Positions 31,523-41,060 are shown, numbered from the stretch's first letter. The stretch: DNA of 64,000 bases from Rhizobium sp. CG5 (GCF_023701945.1 NZ_JABAEF010000001.1:434001-498000); one strand, 5' to 3'. Numbers and translations are program-made. The notes: a model not told the origin generated them from the sequence alone.

Positions 31523-32358
31523 CGGATTTCTGGACGCGCTTTTCGCAAAACCGCGGCGCCGTGGTCGGCCTTGTCATTCTGATCGCGGTGGTCATTCTCT
31601 CGTTCTCCGCTCCGTTCATCTTCACGCGCTCGCCCTGGGCCATGGTGCAGCGGCCGTTCATTCCGCCCTTCACCATGGATGCCTTCCTTCTGGGCACGGA
31701 TCCGTTGGGCCGCGATCTGGCCGCGGGCCTTGCCCATGGAGCCGGCATTTCCCTGCTGGTCGGCCTCGTCTCCACCGTTGTCGCGCTGTTGATCGGCATC
31801 CCGATCGGTGCGGTCGCCGGCTATTTCGGCGGCTGGGTGGACGATGTGCTGATGCGCTTTACCGAGTTCTTCCAGAGTGTGCCGAGCTTTGCGCTGGCGG
31901 TGGTGCTGGTGGCGATCTTCCAGCCATCGATCACCTCGATCGTCATTGCCATTGCCGTCGTGTCGTGGCCACCCGTGGCACGACTGTTGCGCGGCGAAGT
32001 GATGTCGCTGCGATCGCGGGAATTCGTCGAGGCTGCCGTGCTGTCGGGGCAGACCCATGCGACGATCATCTGGCGCCAGATCCTGCCGAATACGCTGTCG
32101 CCGATCATCGTGCTGGCCTCGATGATGGTTGCCGCGGCAATCCTGATCGAAAGTTCTCTGTCCTTCCTCGGGCTTGGCGATCGCAACATCATGTCCTGGG
32201 GCTATATCATCGGGGCCGGACGCACCGTCATCCGCCAGGCCTGGTGGGTCAGTTTCTTTCCCGGACTGGCAATCCTGCTGACCGTTCTCGCGCTCAATCT
32301 GGTGGGAGAGGGGCTGAATGACGCCCTCAATCCACGCCTTGCCCGCAAGGGGAAATAG
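31519..32358 (+). CDS. ABC transporter permease, DppC type
   Basis: A 279-residue permease with an N-terminal cytoplasmic start (MTDFWTRFSQNRGAVVGLVI), the LLGTDPLGRDLAAGLAHGA periplasmic motif that marks DppC/OppC proteins, six helices, an EAA loop (EFVEAAVLSGQTHATIIWRQ) and the closing LVGEGLNDALNPRLARKGK. It is translationally coupled to the DppB-type gene and separated by only 3 nt from the fused ATPase gene. Confidence 0.93.
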   Translation: MTDFWTRFSQNRGAVVGLVILIAVVILSFSAPFIFTRSPWAMVQRPFIPPFTMDAFLLGTDPLGRDLAAGLAHGAGISLLVGLVSTVVALLIGIPIGAVAGYFGGWVDDVLMRFTEFFQSVPSFALAVVLVAIFQPSITSIVIAIAVVSWPPVARLLRGEVMSLRSREFVEAAVLSGQTHATIIWRQILPNTLSPIIVLASMMVAAAILIESSLSFLGLGDRNIMSWGYIIGAGRTVIRQAWWVSFFPGLAILLTVLALNLVGEGLNDALNPRLARKGK

Positions 32359-32361
32359 ACC

Positions 32362-34038
32362 ATGCCAGACGTGACAGCGGCAGATGCCGTCATTCATCCC
32401 GGGGCAGCCCGTGAACAGGATCGCGGCGCGCCGGTCGTTCATATCGACCGGCTCAGCGTCGCCTTGCCGCAGGGCGGCGACAGGCCGTACGCCATCGATC
32501 GGGTCAGCTTCAAGCTGTTCCCCGGCGAGTTGCTGTGTGTGGTTGGGGAGAGCGGTTCCGGAAAGTCGATGTCGGCCAATGCGCTGATGGGCTTGCTGCC
32601 CGAAGCCGTGCGTGTTGCCGAGGGCCGTATCCTGCTTGACGGCCAGGATCTCATCACCCTGCCGCCCGAGGCGCTTTATGCCATTCGCGGGCGCCGGGTC
32701 GCGATGATCTTCCAGGAACCGATGTCGGCGCTGAACCCGTTGATGAAGGTGTCCGCGCAGATCGAGGAGGTCTTCGAGGCGCACGGGCTCCTGACGCCCA
32801 GGGCACGCAAACAGAGGGCGCTGGCGCTGCTGACGGAGGTCGGTTTGCCGGATCCGTCGCGTGCCGCAGACAGCTACCCGTTCCAGCTGTCTGGAGGCCA
32901 GCGTCAGCGCGTGGTGATCGCCATGGCGCTGGCGCTCGAGCCCGAGGTTCTTGTCGCCGACGAGCCGACCACGGCCCTCGACGTGACCACCCAGGCGCAG
33001 ATCCTGACGCTGATCAAGGGCCTGCAAACCAGGCGCAACATGGCGGTGATGTTCATCACTCACGACTTCGGTGTCGTGGCCGAAATTGCCGATTACGTGA
33101 CCGTGATGCAGCTTGGCCGGATCGTCGAGCAAGGTACGGCCGACGAGGTGCTTTTCTCGCCGCAGCATCCCTACACGAAGAAACTGATCGCGGCCATTCC
33201 GCGGGTCGGGCAGGGGATGGCCGGCACGACACCCCGCGAACCTCTGCTGACCGTGGAAAACCTGTCAAAGACCTATCGCTCGGGCGGCGGACTGTTCTCC
33301 AGGGCGCGATCCGTGCAGGCCGTCAAGGATGTGTGGTTCCAGCTGTCGCGTGGCGAGACCCTGGGCATCGTCGGCGAGAGCGGCTCCGGCAAGTCCTCGG
33401 TGGGGCGGTGCCTGGTGCGACTGCAGGATCCGGACGCCGGCCGTGTTCTTCTGGGCGGCCATGACATGGCCCATCTGAAGGGTGCTGGACTGCGGGCCAT
33501 GCGCCGCCGGATGCAGATGATCTTCCAGGATCCCTATTCGTCGCTCAATCCGCGCGAGAAGGTCGGGCGCATCATAGCGTCCGGGCCGATCGCCTATGGC
33601 GAAGACGAGAGAAAGGCGCTCGCCCGCGCTGCCGGCTTGCTGGAAATGGTCGGACTGGATGCCAAGAGTGTCGACCGTTTCCCCCATGAGTTTTCCGGCG
33701 GACAGCGGCAGCGCATCGGGATCGCCCGGGCATTGGCGCTCGAACCGGAGATCATCATCGCCGATGAGGCCGTCTCGGCCCTCGACGTGTCGATCCAGGC
33801 GCAGATCCTGGACCTCCTAGACCAGCTTAAGAAAGACCTCGACCTGTCTCTTGTCTTCATCACGCACGACCTGCGTGTCGCGGCGAAGATATGCGACCGG
33901 GTGCTGGTCATGCAGAAGGGGGAGGTCGTGGAATCGGGAACCGGCGCTGCGATATTCGGCGCACCCGAACATGCCTATACAAGAAGCCTGATCGAGGCCA
34001 TTCCCGGTCGGGCGAAGGAAGCACTGATGACGGCGTGA
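32362..34038 (+). CDS. fused two-domain ABC ATPase (DppD-DppF)
   Basis: A 558-residue protein containing both ATPase halves that are separate in classical Dpp/Opp systems. Domain 1 (about 20-290) has Walker [11 protein letters not shown], signature LSGGQRQRVVIAMAL and Walker [13 protein letters not shown]. Domain 2 (about 295-555) has Walker [12 protein letters not shown], signature FSGGQRQRIGIARAL and Walker B IIIADEAVSALD. Both have H-loops (FITHDFGVV, FITHDLRVA). All catalytic elements are intact. The oligopeptide-domain cysteine cluster usual at the C-terminus of DppD/DppF is absent from both halves. It energises the permease pair encoded just upstream. Confidence 0.93.
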   Translation: MPDVTAADAVIHPGAAREQDRGAPVVHIDRLSVALPQGGDRPYAIDRVSFKLFPGELLCVVGESGSGKSMSANALMGLLPEAVRVAEGRILLDGQDLITLPPEALYAIRGRRVAMIFQEPMSALNPLMKVSAQIEEVFEAHGLLTPRARKQRALALLTEVGLPDPSRAADSYPFQLSGGQRQRVVIAMALALEPEVLVADEPTTALDVTTQAQILTLIKGLQTRRNMAVMFITHDFGVVAEIADYVTVMQLGRIVEQGTADEVLFSPQHPYTKKLIAAIPRVGQGMAGTTPREPLLTVENLSKTYRSGGGLFSRARSVQAVKDVWFQLSRGETLGIVGESGSGKSSVGRCLVRLQDPDAGRVLLGGHDMAHLKGAGLRAMRRRMQMIFQDPYSSLNPREKVGRIIASGPIAYGEDERKALARAAGLLEMVGLDAKSVDRFPHEFSGGQRQRIGIARALALEPEIIIADEAVSALDVSIQAQILDLLDQLKKDLDLSLVFITHDLRVAAKICDRVLVMQKGEVVESGTGAAIFGAPEHAYTRSLIEAIPGRAKEALMTA

Positions 34039-34102
34039 GCCGTCGGTCACCATGATATCATCCCGGGGCTGAACGGCCCGACCTGCCAATGGAGAGACAC
34101 CG

Positions 34103-35455
34103 ATGACGATCGTCCCCAATTCGATGGAAGGCCGCGACATTGCCTACCAGATGCATCCGAACGTCAACCTGCGCAAATACGAGAAATCGGGCGGACTTGT
34201 GATCGAGAGCGGCGATGGGATCTACGTCACCGATATCAACGGCAAGCGCTACATCGAAGGTCTTGCCGGCCTGTGGTCGGTGGCACTCGGCTTCGGCGAG
34301 AAGCGGCTGGCGGAAGTCGCCAAGGCGCAGATGGAGAAGCTGCCCTACTATCATACCTTCTCCTACAAGACCCATGGCCCGTCGATCGAGCTTGCCGAGA
34401 TGCTCATCAAGATGGCGCCGGTGCCGATGTCGAAGGTGCATTTCACCTCGTCCGGCTCCGAGGCCAACGACCTTGTCGTCAAGATGGTCTGGTACCGTTC
34501 CAACGCGCTCGGCCTGAAGGACAAGAAGAAGATCATCGGTCGCATCAAGGGATACCACGGCGTGACGATCGCCTCCGGCTCAATCACCGGCCTGTCGCGC
34601 AACCACGACAGCTTCGACTTGCCGCTCGACCGGATGATCCACACATCCTGCCCGTCCTATGTGCATTTTGCGCAGGACGGCGAGAGCGAGGCGGACTTTA
34701 CCAAGCGCATCCTTCAGGATCTGGAAGATCTGATCCTCAAGGAAGGTCCGGAGACGATCGCCGCCTTCTGGGGCGAGCCGGTCATGGGGGCGGGCGGGGT
34801 GCTGGTTCCGCCGGACGGCTACTGGGCCGGCGTCCAGGAGATCCTCAAGAAATACGATATCCTGCTGGTGGCCGACGAAGTGATCTGCGGATTTGGCCGC
34901 ACCGGCAAGATGTTTGCCTGCCAGACGCTGGGCATCGAGCCGGATGTGCTGGTTCTGTCGAAGCAGATTTCGTCGTCCTACATGCCGCTGTCGGCGATCC
35001 TGATGAACGATCGCTTCTATCAGCCGATTGCCGAGGAATCCGATCGTCTCGGCGTTTTCGGCCATGGCTACACGGCATCCGGCCATCCGGTGGCGACGGC
35101 TGTCGGGCTTGAAAACCTGAAGATTATCCAGGAGCGGGATCTGGTCGGTCACGTGGCGCGTCTCGAAGAGCAGTTCCTCGGCGGACTGGCGGAGCTTGCC
35201 AAGCATCCGCTGGTGCATTCCTCGCGTGGCCTGGGTCTGATCGGTGCGCTGGAGATCCACCCGAAAACCGACGGCAAGCCCGGCGATGCTGCCGCAGCCG
35301 TCGCGGCCGCCTGCGAGGAAGAGGGACTGATCATCCGCAACATTGCCGAGGCGATCTGCTTCTGCCCACCGCTGATCATCACCTCCGAGCAGGTCGACGA
35401 GATGTTTGCGGCGGTCAAGCGGGCACTGGACACGTTGCGGGCGGCGCAAGCCTAA
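34103..35455 (+). CDS. class III aminotransferase (omega-amino acid/diamine type)
   Basis: A 450-residue PLP enzyme of fold type I. Markers are KRYIEGLAGLWSVALGFGEK, the FTSSGSEANDLVVKMVWYR phosphate-binding region, LLVADEVICGFGRTGKMFAC (the Asp that pairs with the cofactor) and the Schiff-base lysine in VLVLSKQISSSYMPLSA. The N-terminal pattern is that of omega-amino acid:pyruvate aminotransferases acting on terminal amines. GGAGAGA precedes the ATG. It follows the ABC genes by 64 nt and precedes the amidase, so it probably deaminates the imported compound or the amine released by the amidase. Confidence 0.9.
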   Translation: MTIVPNSMEGRDIAYQMHPNVNLRKYEKSGGLVIESGDGIYVTDINGKRYIEGLAGLWSVALGFGEKRLAEVAKAQMEKLPYYHTFSYKTHGPSIELAEMLIKMAPVPMSKVHFTSSGSEANDLVVKMVWYRSNALGLKDKKKIIGRIKGYHGVTIASGSITGLSRNHDSFDLPLDRMIHTSCPSYVHFAQDGESEADFTKRILQDLEDLILKEGPETIAAFWGEPVMGAGGVLVPPDGYWAGVQEILKKYDILLVADEVICGFGRTGKMFACQTLGIEPDVLVLSKQISSSYMPLSAILMNDRFYQPIAEESDRLGVFGHGYTASGHPVATAVGLENLKIIQERDLVGHVARLEEQFLGGLAELAKHPLVHSSRGLGLIGALEIHPKTDGKPGDAAAAVAAACEEEGLIIRNIAEAICFCPPLIITSEQVDEMFAAVKRALDTLRAAQA

Positions 35456-35474
35456 CCTTTGAGGACATGACATC

Positions 35475-36902
35475 ATGAGCAGCATGGAAAAGACCGATCT
35501 CGGCGAAATGACCGCCGCACAGCTTTCGGACCTGTTTGCATCGGGCAGGGCCTCTCCGGTCGAGGCCGCCCGGGCATCGCTGGCGCGGATCGAGAGGTTC
35601 AACCCGAGCGTCAACGCTTTTGCCTATGTGGTGCCGGACCTGGCGCTAGCGGCGGCAAGGGAGTCCGAGGCCCGCTGGCAGAGGGGCGAGCCGCTCAGCC
35701 CGATCGACGGTGCGCCGACGACGATCAAGGAACTGACGCCGGTCAAGGGCATTCCCTGGCGCCGGGGTTCGGCGCTGGGCGCCAAGGAGCCATCGCAGGT
35801 CGAGTACCTGATCATGGAGCGGCTGCGGGCCGCGGGTGTCACCGTGCTCGGCACCACCGCCTCGCCCGAATTCGGCTGGAAGGGCGTGACCCATGGGCCG
35901 GCCTTCGGCAATACGCTCAACCCCTGGCGCACGGATCGTGCGTCGGGCGGCTCGTCTGGCGGCGCGGCGGTGGCCGCAGCGCTCAACATGGGCGTGCTCC
36001 ACGAAGGTTCGGACGGGGCCGGATCGATCCGCATCCCGGCATCGTTCTCCGGCACGTTCGGGATCAAGCCGACCTATGGCTGGATCCCCTCCGATACGCC
36101 GACGCCGCTGTTCGAGCTGGCCCATCGCGGTCCGCTGACCCGCACGGTCGAGGATGCAGCCTTGTTCCTGAACGCCACGACCGGGCCGACGGCGCGCGCC
36201 ATGTATGGCTATTGCCCGACGCCGGTGCCCGATTGGCGCGCGGCAATCCAGGGGGGCAGCGTCAAGGGCCTGAGGATCGGCTATAGCCGCAATCTGGGAT
36301 ATGCCGAGGTGCAGCCGGATGTCGCGTCGGCCATCGAGCGCGCCGCCCGTCGACTGTCCGACATGGGCGCCATCATCGAAGAGGTCGACCCCGGTTTCTC
36401 CAATCCTCAGGATGCCCTGCTCACTCTCTGGTATGCTGCGGAAGCCCGCACCGTGGAACTGGCGAACCCGACCGCGGAGCAGAAGACGCTGATGGATCCG
36501 GGTCTCATCCGCATCTATGAACAGGGATGTACCTATACCGCCCGCGATTATGTTGCAGCCGAGCAGGTCCGGGCCGATCTCAAGGTTACCATGGCGCTGT
36601 TCCATGAACGATACGATGCGCTGATGCTGCCGACCATGCCGGTGACGGCGATCGCGGCAGGTGTCGATTTCCCGGATGGCAAGCAGGGCAAGGACTGGTC
36701 CGACTGGTCGCCCTTTACCTATCCGTTCAACATGACCGGCCAGCCGGCGGTGTCGGTTCCTTGCGGTTTTGACGGCGGCGGGCTGCCGATCGGACTACAA
36801 TTTGTCGGTCCGCGTTTTCGCGACGACATCGTGCTGACACTTGCTGCGGCCTATCAGAGTGCCTATCCGGAAGAGGTTCTGTCTTCACCGCGCTTGGCGT
36901 GA
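35475..36902 (+). CDS. amidase (amidase-signature family)
   Basis: A 475-residue cytoplasmic hydrolase with the Ser-cisSer-Lys triad regions: lysine in TTIKELTPVKG, the linker serine in RASGGSSGGAAVAAALNMG and the nucleophile in HEGSDGAGSIRIPASFSGTF. Such enzymes cleave carboxylic amides to acid and ammonia or amine. No signal peptide is present, so it acts after import by the ABC system in the same operon. The ATG at 35475 has GAGGA about 9 nt upstream. It lies 19 nt after the aminotransferase gene and about 84 nt before the kinase gene. Confidence 0.92.
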   Translation: MSSMEKTDLGEMTAAQLSDLFASGRASPVEAARASLARIERFNPSVNAFAYVVPDLALAAARESEARWQRGEPLSPIDGAPTTIKELTPVKGIPWRRGSALGAKEPSQVEYLIMERLRAAGVTVLGTTASPEFGWKGVTHGPAFGNTLNPWRTDRASGGSSGGAAVAAALNMGVLHEGSDGAGSIRIPASFSGTFGIKPTYGWIPSDTPTPLFELAHRGPLTRTVEDAALFLNATTGPTARAMYGYCPTPVPDWRAAIQGGSVKGLRIGYSRNLGYAEVQPDVASAIERAARRLSDMGAIIEEVDPGFSNPQDALLTLWYAAEARTVELANPTAEQKTLMDPGLIRIYEQGCTYTARDYVAAEQVRADLKVTMALFHERYDALMLPTMPVTAIAAGVDFPDGKQGKDWSDWSPFTYPFNMTGQPAVSVPCGFDGGGLPIGLQFVGPRFRDDIVLTLAAAYQSAYPEEVLSSPRLA

Positions 36903-36986
36903 GACTGGGATAGCAGGCGGCAGGCGCTAAAACCTGGCGCCATGTCCGCGCAAATCAAAAAGACTGGCAGAGGGGGAAACAGGGCA

Positions 36987-38057
36987 ATGACTGCAGGCAA
37001 AGCAAGAGGGGATGGCCTCGGCGCTGAACTCAAGACCGGCGTGGCCAGCGTTCCGCCGGAACAGGCGCAACGGATTGCACGGGACAGATACGGACTTGTC
37101 GGACAGGTCGAGTGGCTGTGGGGCGAGAAGGACAGCAATTACCGGCTGACCCTCGACGACGGCACCGCCTATCTGCTGAAGATCCTCAACCCGGCCGAAC
37201 CTCCTTTGATGACCAGCATGCACAGCCAGGCGCTGCTGCATGTGGAGGCGGCAGACCCCGGTCTACCGGTCCAGAGGATCATCCGCACGCTGGACGGCGA
37301 AGCCGATTTCCGCATGACCGATGCGGACGGCGGAACGCGCGGCGTGCGCCTCGTCACCTTCGTTCCGGGCGCATCGCAGACATCGCAACCCCATTCGCCG
37401 CTGCAGCGCTATCGTGTCGGTGCGCTGCTTGGCCGTCTGCAGACGGCGCTTTCCGGATTTACCCACGAAGCGGCGCATCACCGCATCACCTGGGACATGA
37501 CCCATGCCGCGGGGCTCCGGGATCTGCTCGGCGCCTTCACCGATCTTGCGCAGCGTACCCGGCTGGAGCAGGCCATGGAGGATTTCGAGGCCCATATCCT
37601 GCCCCGCCTGGATCATCTGCCAGCGCAGGTGGTTCACAACGATTTCAACATGGAGAATATTCTCGTCAGCGAGACGGCGCCGGATACCATCACCGGCATC
37701 ATCGATTTCGGCGACATGGTGCATGCGCCGCGGCTGTTCGACGTTGCGGTCGGCGCCGCCTACCAGTTGGGTGTCGCTCAAGATCCGGTCGGGGCCATGG
37801 GTGATTTTCTGGAGGGGTATACAACGCAAAAGACCCTGAGTGCTCCGGAGATCGACTTGCTGTTGACCGCCGTGCGGACGCGCATGCTGATGCGCGTCGT
37901 TATCCCGGAATGGCGGTCTCGGCTGTTTCCCGAGCAGCGGGACTTCTACACCCGTAACAGTCCGACGGTGTGGGGGCAATTTGCCCGCCTCGACGCCATA
38001 TCAGATGACGACGCCATGGCGCGTCTGGCAGCCGCCTGCGGCCGAGGGAGAGAGTGA
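36987..38057 (+). CDS. APH-family small-molecule kinase (hydroxylysine-kinase-like)
   Basis: A 356-residue kinase of the aminoglycoside-phosphotransferase/homoserine-kinase fold. The N-lobe has SNYRLTLDDGTAYLLKILNP with the ATP-site lysine; the catalytic loop is VVHNDFNMENILV (HxDxxxxN) and the metal-binding motif is GIIDFGDMVHAPRLFDVAV. The GIIDFGD form is shared with AGPHD1-type hydroxylysine kinases. Its stop overlaps the start of a phospho-lyase-like gene (38055-38057), strengthening that reading: kinase then elimination. The ATG at 36987 is favoured over 36942, which has no ribosome-binding site. The true amino-alcohol substrate is not shown. Confidence 0.83.
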   Translation: MTAGKARGDGLGAELKTGVASVPPEQAQRIARDRYGLVGQVEWLWGEKDSNYRLTLDDGTAYLLKILNPAEPPLMTSMHSQALLHVEAADPGLPVQRIIRTLDGEADFRMTDADGGTRGVRLVTFVPGASQTSQPHSPLQRYRVGALLGRLQTALSGFTHEAAHHRITWDMTHAAGLRDLLGAFTDLAQRTRLEQAMEDFEAHILPRLDHLPAQVVHNDFNMENILVSETAPDTITGIIDFGDMVHAPRLFDVAVGAAYQLGVAQDPVGAMGDFLEGYTTQKTLSAPEIDLLLTAVRTRMLMRVVIPEWRSRLFPEQRDFYTRNSPTVWGQFARLDAISDDDAMARLAAACGRGRE

Positions 38058-39391
38058 TGAACAAGCCAGCCAACACGATGATCAACGGGTTTGATCCGGC
38101 GCGGCTTGCCAGCCTGCCCGAACGGGAGCGGACGCTGATCGAGCGGCGTCAGGCGGTGCTCGGACCGTCCTACCGGCTGTTCTACGAGAACCCATTGCAT
38201 CTGGTGCGCGGCGAGGGCGTCTGGCTCTACGACGCCGACGGCAATGCCTATCTGGACGCCTATAACAACGTGCCGTCGGTCGGCCACTGCCATCCGAGAG
38301 TGGTCGCGGCGATGAGCCAGCAGGCGGCCGTGCTGAACACCCATACCCGTTACCTCGACGAGAAGATCCTCGATTATTGTGACAAGCTGCTCGCGACCTT
38401 TCCGGACGAGCTCAGCCGGGTCATGTTCACCTGCACCGGCAGCGAAGCCGTCGATCTGGCCCTGCGCCTTGCGCGTTACTACACCGGCGGGACCGGCATC
38501 ATCATCACGGACAATGCCTATCACGGCGTCACGGCGGCGGCAGCGGAGATTTCGCCGTCGCTTGGTCCCAACATGCCGCTCGGTGTGCATGTCGTGACCG
38601 TGCCGGCACCGGACGCCTATCGGGCCGGTGGCCAGGACGTTGAGACCGCCTTTGCCGACGGCGTCGCCAAGGCGATCGCCTTCCTGCGGCGCCATGGCAT
38701 CAAGCCGGCCGCCTTCATCGCCGACAGCATCTTTTCGACGGACGGAATTTTTTCCGAACCGGCAGGCTTCCTGAAGAAGACGCTGGAGATCGTGCATGAG
38801 GCCGGCGCGCTCCACATTGCCGACGAGGTGCAGCCAGGCTTCGGCCGGCTCGGCTCGCATATGTGGGGCTTCCTGCGGCACGGCATCGTTCCCGATATCG
38901 TCGTGATGGGCAAGCCGATGGGCAATGGCCTGCCGATTGCCGCCGCCGTCATGAAGGCCGAGGTGCAGGACCGGTTCGGCCGCGACATTCGCTATTTCAA
39001 CACGTTCGGCGCCAATCACGTCTCGATCGCTGCCGCCAATGCCGTTCTCGACATCATCCGCGACGAGGATCTGATGGGCAATGCGCTGTCGACCGGCGAC
39101 CATATGCTGGCGGGAATGCGCCAGTTGCAGCAGAGCTTCGACTGTATCGGCGACGTGCGCGGCGCGGGCCTGTTTCTCGGCCTGGAATTCGTCAAGGACC
39201 GCCAGAGCCGCGAGCCCGATGGCGGCCTGGCGCTTGCCGTCGTCAATCGCATGCGCGATCGGAAGGTTCTGATCAGCGCTGCTGGCATTCATGGCAATAC
39301 CCTGAAGATCCGGCCGCCGCTGCCGTTCGGCAAGGAGCATGCGGATATCTTCCTCGATACGCTGGAAGAGGTTCTTCGCGCCATGCACTGA
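38057..39391 (+). CDS. class III aminotransferase-fold enzyme, AGXT2L-like (possible phospho-lyase)
   Basis: A 444-residue PLP protein with VWLYDADGNAYLDAYNNVPS, VMFTCTGSEAVDLALRLAR, LHIADEVQPGFGRLGSHMWG and the cofactor lysine in VVMGKPMGNGLPIAAAVM. The YNNVPSVGHCHP and GKPMGNG forms are those of the AGXT2L1/AGXT2L2 group, which eliminate phosphate from phosphoethanolamine or 5-phosphohydroxylysine. Translational coupling (TGATG) to the preceding kinase supports a phosphorylate-then-eliminate pathway. Ordinary transamination remains the alternative. The ATG at 38057 is preceded by GGGAGAGAG. Confidence 0.87.
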   Translation: MNKPANTMINGFDPARLASLPERERTLIERRQAVLGPSYRLFYENPLHLVRGEGVWLYDADGNAYLDAYNNVPSVGHCHPRVVAAMSQQAAVLNTHTRYLDEKILDYCDKLLATFPDELSRVMFTCTGSEAVDLALRLARYYTGGTGIIITDNAYHGVTAAAAEISPSLGPNMPLGVHVVTVPAPDAYRAGGQDVETAFADGVAKAIAFLRRHGIKPAAFIADSIFSTDGIFSEPAGFLKKTLEIVHEAGALHIADEVQPGFGRLGSHMWGFLRHGIVPDIVVMGKPMGNGLPIAAAVMKAEVQDRFGRDIRYFNTFGANHVSIAAANAVLDIIRDEDLMGNALSTGDHMLAGMRQLQQSFDCIGDVRGAGLFLGLEFVKDRQSREPDGGLALAVVNRMRDRKVLISAAGIHGNTLKIRPPLPFGKEHADIFLDTLEEVLRAMH

Positions 39392-39440
39392 CCTCTTGAT
39401 CTGCGGCTCGCGAGAGGCTCTTGCATCGGTTACAGCGGCG

Positions 39441-39461
39441 TATAATGCATATATGATCATA
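39441..39461 (+). promoter_or_regulatory. AT-rich promoter/operator upstream of the GntR gene
   Basis: A consensus-like -10 TATAAT (39441-39446) is followed by an AT-rich, partly symmetrical stretch containing ATGATCAT (39453-39460). It lies 30-50 nt before the GTG start of the GntR gene. An internal promoter under self-control is plausible. The -35 is not clear. Confidence 0.35.
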
Positions 39462-39490
39462 GACGGTAGTGGTTGCGGACGGGGCTCCAA

Positions 39491-40228
39491 GTGAACATAC
39501 ATTCCAAGCTGGTGCAGGATGATACGGGGGCCGGGCTGCCGAAGGCGCTTTGGGCCTACAATGTCATTCGCGATGCGATCATCACCATGAAGCTTGCGCC
39601 GGGCGAAACCCTCAACGAGAAGGCAATCTGCGCCGAACTTGGCATATCAAGAACGCCTTTGCGGGAGGCCGTTCTTCGCCTGGCCCAGGAAGGACTGGTG
39701 AGCATCGTTCCCAGCGGCGGTACCTTCGTCAACAAGATCGTCATGCGCAAGGTTATCGAGGGCCATCTGGTGCGCTCAAGCCTGGAACTGCGAACGGTGC
39801 GGCTGGCGGCGCGCAATTTCGATCCGGTCTACAATAAAGATTTCGACCTCCTGATCTTCCGACAGCAGGATGCTGCAAAACGCCGCGATGTCGACGAGGC
39901 GTTCAAGGTTGATAACGAGTTTCATCAGCTTCTTTGCCGGATTGCCGGATTTCCGAATATCTGGCAGACGATCCATACGGCAGCGGGTCAGCTTGATCGG
40001 GTGCGTCGCCAGGCGTTTCCGAAGACGGGATATTTCGAGGAAGTCATCGAAGATCACGTGGCGCTTTATGCCGCCATCAGTCGGCATGATGAGGATGAGG
40101 CTGCAAGACTGCTCGACCTGCATCTCGGCGGTATTCTGGCCGTCGTGGAATATGCTCTCCAAACCAATGCCGACATGATCTCCGGAGAGGATGAAATCGT
40201 GCTGTTGAAGGATTTTGCGAAACTGTGA
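39491..40228 (+). CDS. GntR-family regulator, FCD (FadR/VanR) subgroup
   Basis: A 245-residue regulator. The winged helix-turn-helix (about 10-75) includes LAPGETLNEKAICAELGISR, then TPLREAVLRLAQEGLVSIV and PSGGTFV. The C-terminal FCD domain has the metal-binding histidine pattern DNEFHQLLCRIAGFPN, then EDHVALYAAISRHDEDEA and LDLHLGG. The GTG at 39491 is used because the upstream TTG has no support. It is the last gene of the transport/deamination operon and is the obvious candidate to control it, probably responding to a pathway acid. Confidence 0.9.
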   Translation: MNIHSKLVQDDTGAGLPKALWAYNVIRDAIITMKLAPGETLNEKAICAELGISRTPLREAVLRLAQEGLVSIVPSGGTFVNKIVMRKVIEGHLVRSSLELRTVRLAARNFDPVYNKDFDLLIFRQQDAAKRRDVDEAFKVDNEFHQLLCRIAGFPNIWQTIHTAAGQLDRVRRQAFPKTGYFEEVIEDHVALYAAISRHDEDEAARLLDLHLGGILAVVEYALQTNADMISGEDEIVLLKDFAKL

Positions 40229-40295
40229 GGGCGTTTCGCGCCCGCTGCCACCGGGGATAGCGTCCGGTCCGGTCACGGCAAGCGCTTGCGGGAAT

Positions 40296-41060
40296 TCACA
40301 CGTGCTGCCCACCATTGATATGAATCTCCGCGCCGTTGATGTAGGAAGACCGCTCGCTGCAGAGAAACAGGATCGTTTCGGCGACTTCCTGGGTCGTTCC
40401 GAGCCGCTTCATCGGGACTTCGGCCTCCACCAACTGGTCGGTTCCGGGCGACAGGATGGATGTCGCGATCTCGCCAGGGGCGATAGCATTGGCCCTTATG
40501 CCGCGCGCCCCGAATTCGTGGGCGAGTTCGCGGGTGAGGGCCGCCAGTCCCGCCTTTGACGCCGCATAGGCGACGCCGGCGAAGGGATGGACCCGCGAAC
40601 CGGCAATCGACGTGACATTGACGATCGATCCGCCGGCCCTCTCCAGTTCCGGCATCAGAGCGCGGGCCAGAAGGGCGATCGACACCAGATTGACATTCAG
40701 AACCTTCGTCCAGACGTCGGCATCGGTTTCGGCGACGCCGAGGCGGCCGCCGTCCGCTGCCTTGGGCGAGATCCCGGCATTGTTGACCAGGGCGTGCAAG
40801 GGGCAGCCGTTCAGGCGCTCGCGGACGGTTGCGGCCAGCCGATCGATTTGCGAGAGATCGGCCAGATCGGCCTGGATGTGGCTTTCGCGGGCCGAGGGCC
40901 ACAGGCAATCCTCGGAAAACGGCTGCCTTGAGACGGTGAGCACACGCCAGCCCTGTCCCAGGAACATCTTCACCGTCGCATGGCCGATGCCGCGGCTGGC
41001 ACCGGTCAGCAGCATGAAGCGGGGAGCCGGTGGTATTGTCTGCTTGGAAGGTTCGTTCAT
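40296..41060 (-). CDS. short-chain dehydrogenase/reductase
   Basis: A 254-residue SDR with TGASRGIGHATVKMF (cofactor loop), LVNNAGISPKA, SIVNVTSIAGSR (active-site serine), VAYAASKAGLAALTR (Tyr and Lys of YxxxK) and the closing SSYINGAEIHINGGQ. The Arg in the cofactor loop and the SRQ following the second strand suggest NADP(H). The ATG at 41060 has GGAAAGAG upstream; the longer frame is not SDR-like. It is at the end of the polyamine-type ABC/GGT operon, 67 nt after the GGT gene, and may oxidise or reduce a product of that pathway. Confidence 0.9.
   Translation of the reverse strand: MNEPSKQTIPPAPRFMLLTGASRGIGHATVKMFLGQGWRVLTVSRQPFSEDCLWPSARESHIQADLADLSQIDRLAATVRERLNGCPLHALVNNAGISPKAADGGRLGVAETDADVWTKVLNVNLVSIALLARALMPELERAGGSIVNVTSIAGSRVHPFAGVAYAASKAGLAALTRELAHEFGARGIRANAIAPGEIATSILSPGTDQLVEAEVPMKRLGTTQEVAETILFLCSERSSYINGAEIHINGGQHV

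Noticed and set aside
31483-33168. A 561-codon minus-strand frame opposite the DppC and fused ATPase genes
   Set aside because: No family features and biased composition; the plus-strand genes are certain.
40232-40250. GGGCG/CGCCC hairpin after the GntR gene as a terminator
   Set aside because: A 5-bp stem without a T-tract; not distinguishable from chance in GC-rich DNA.
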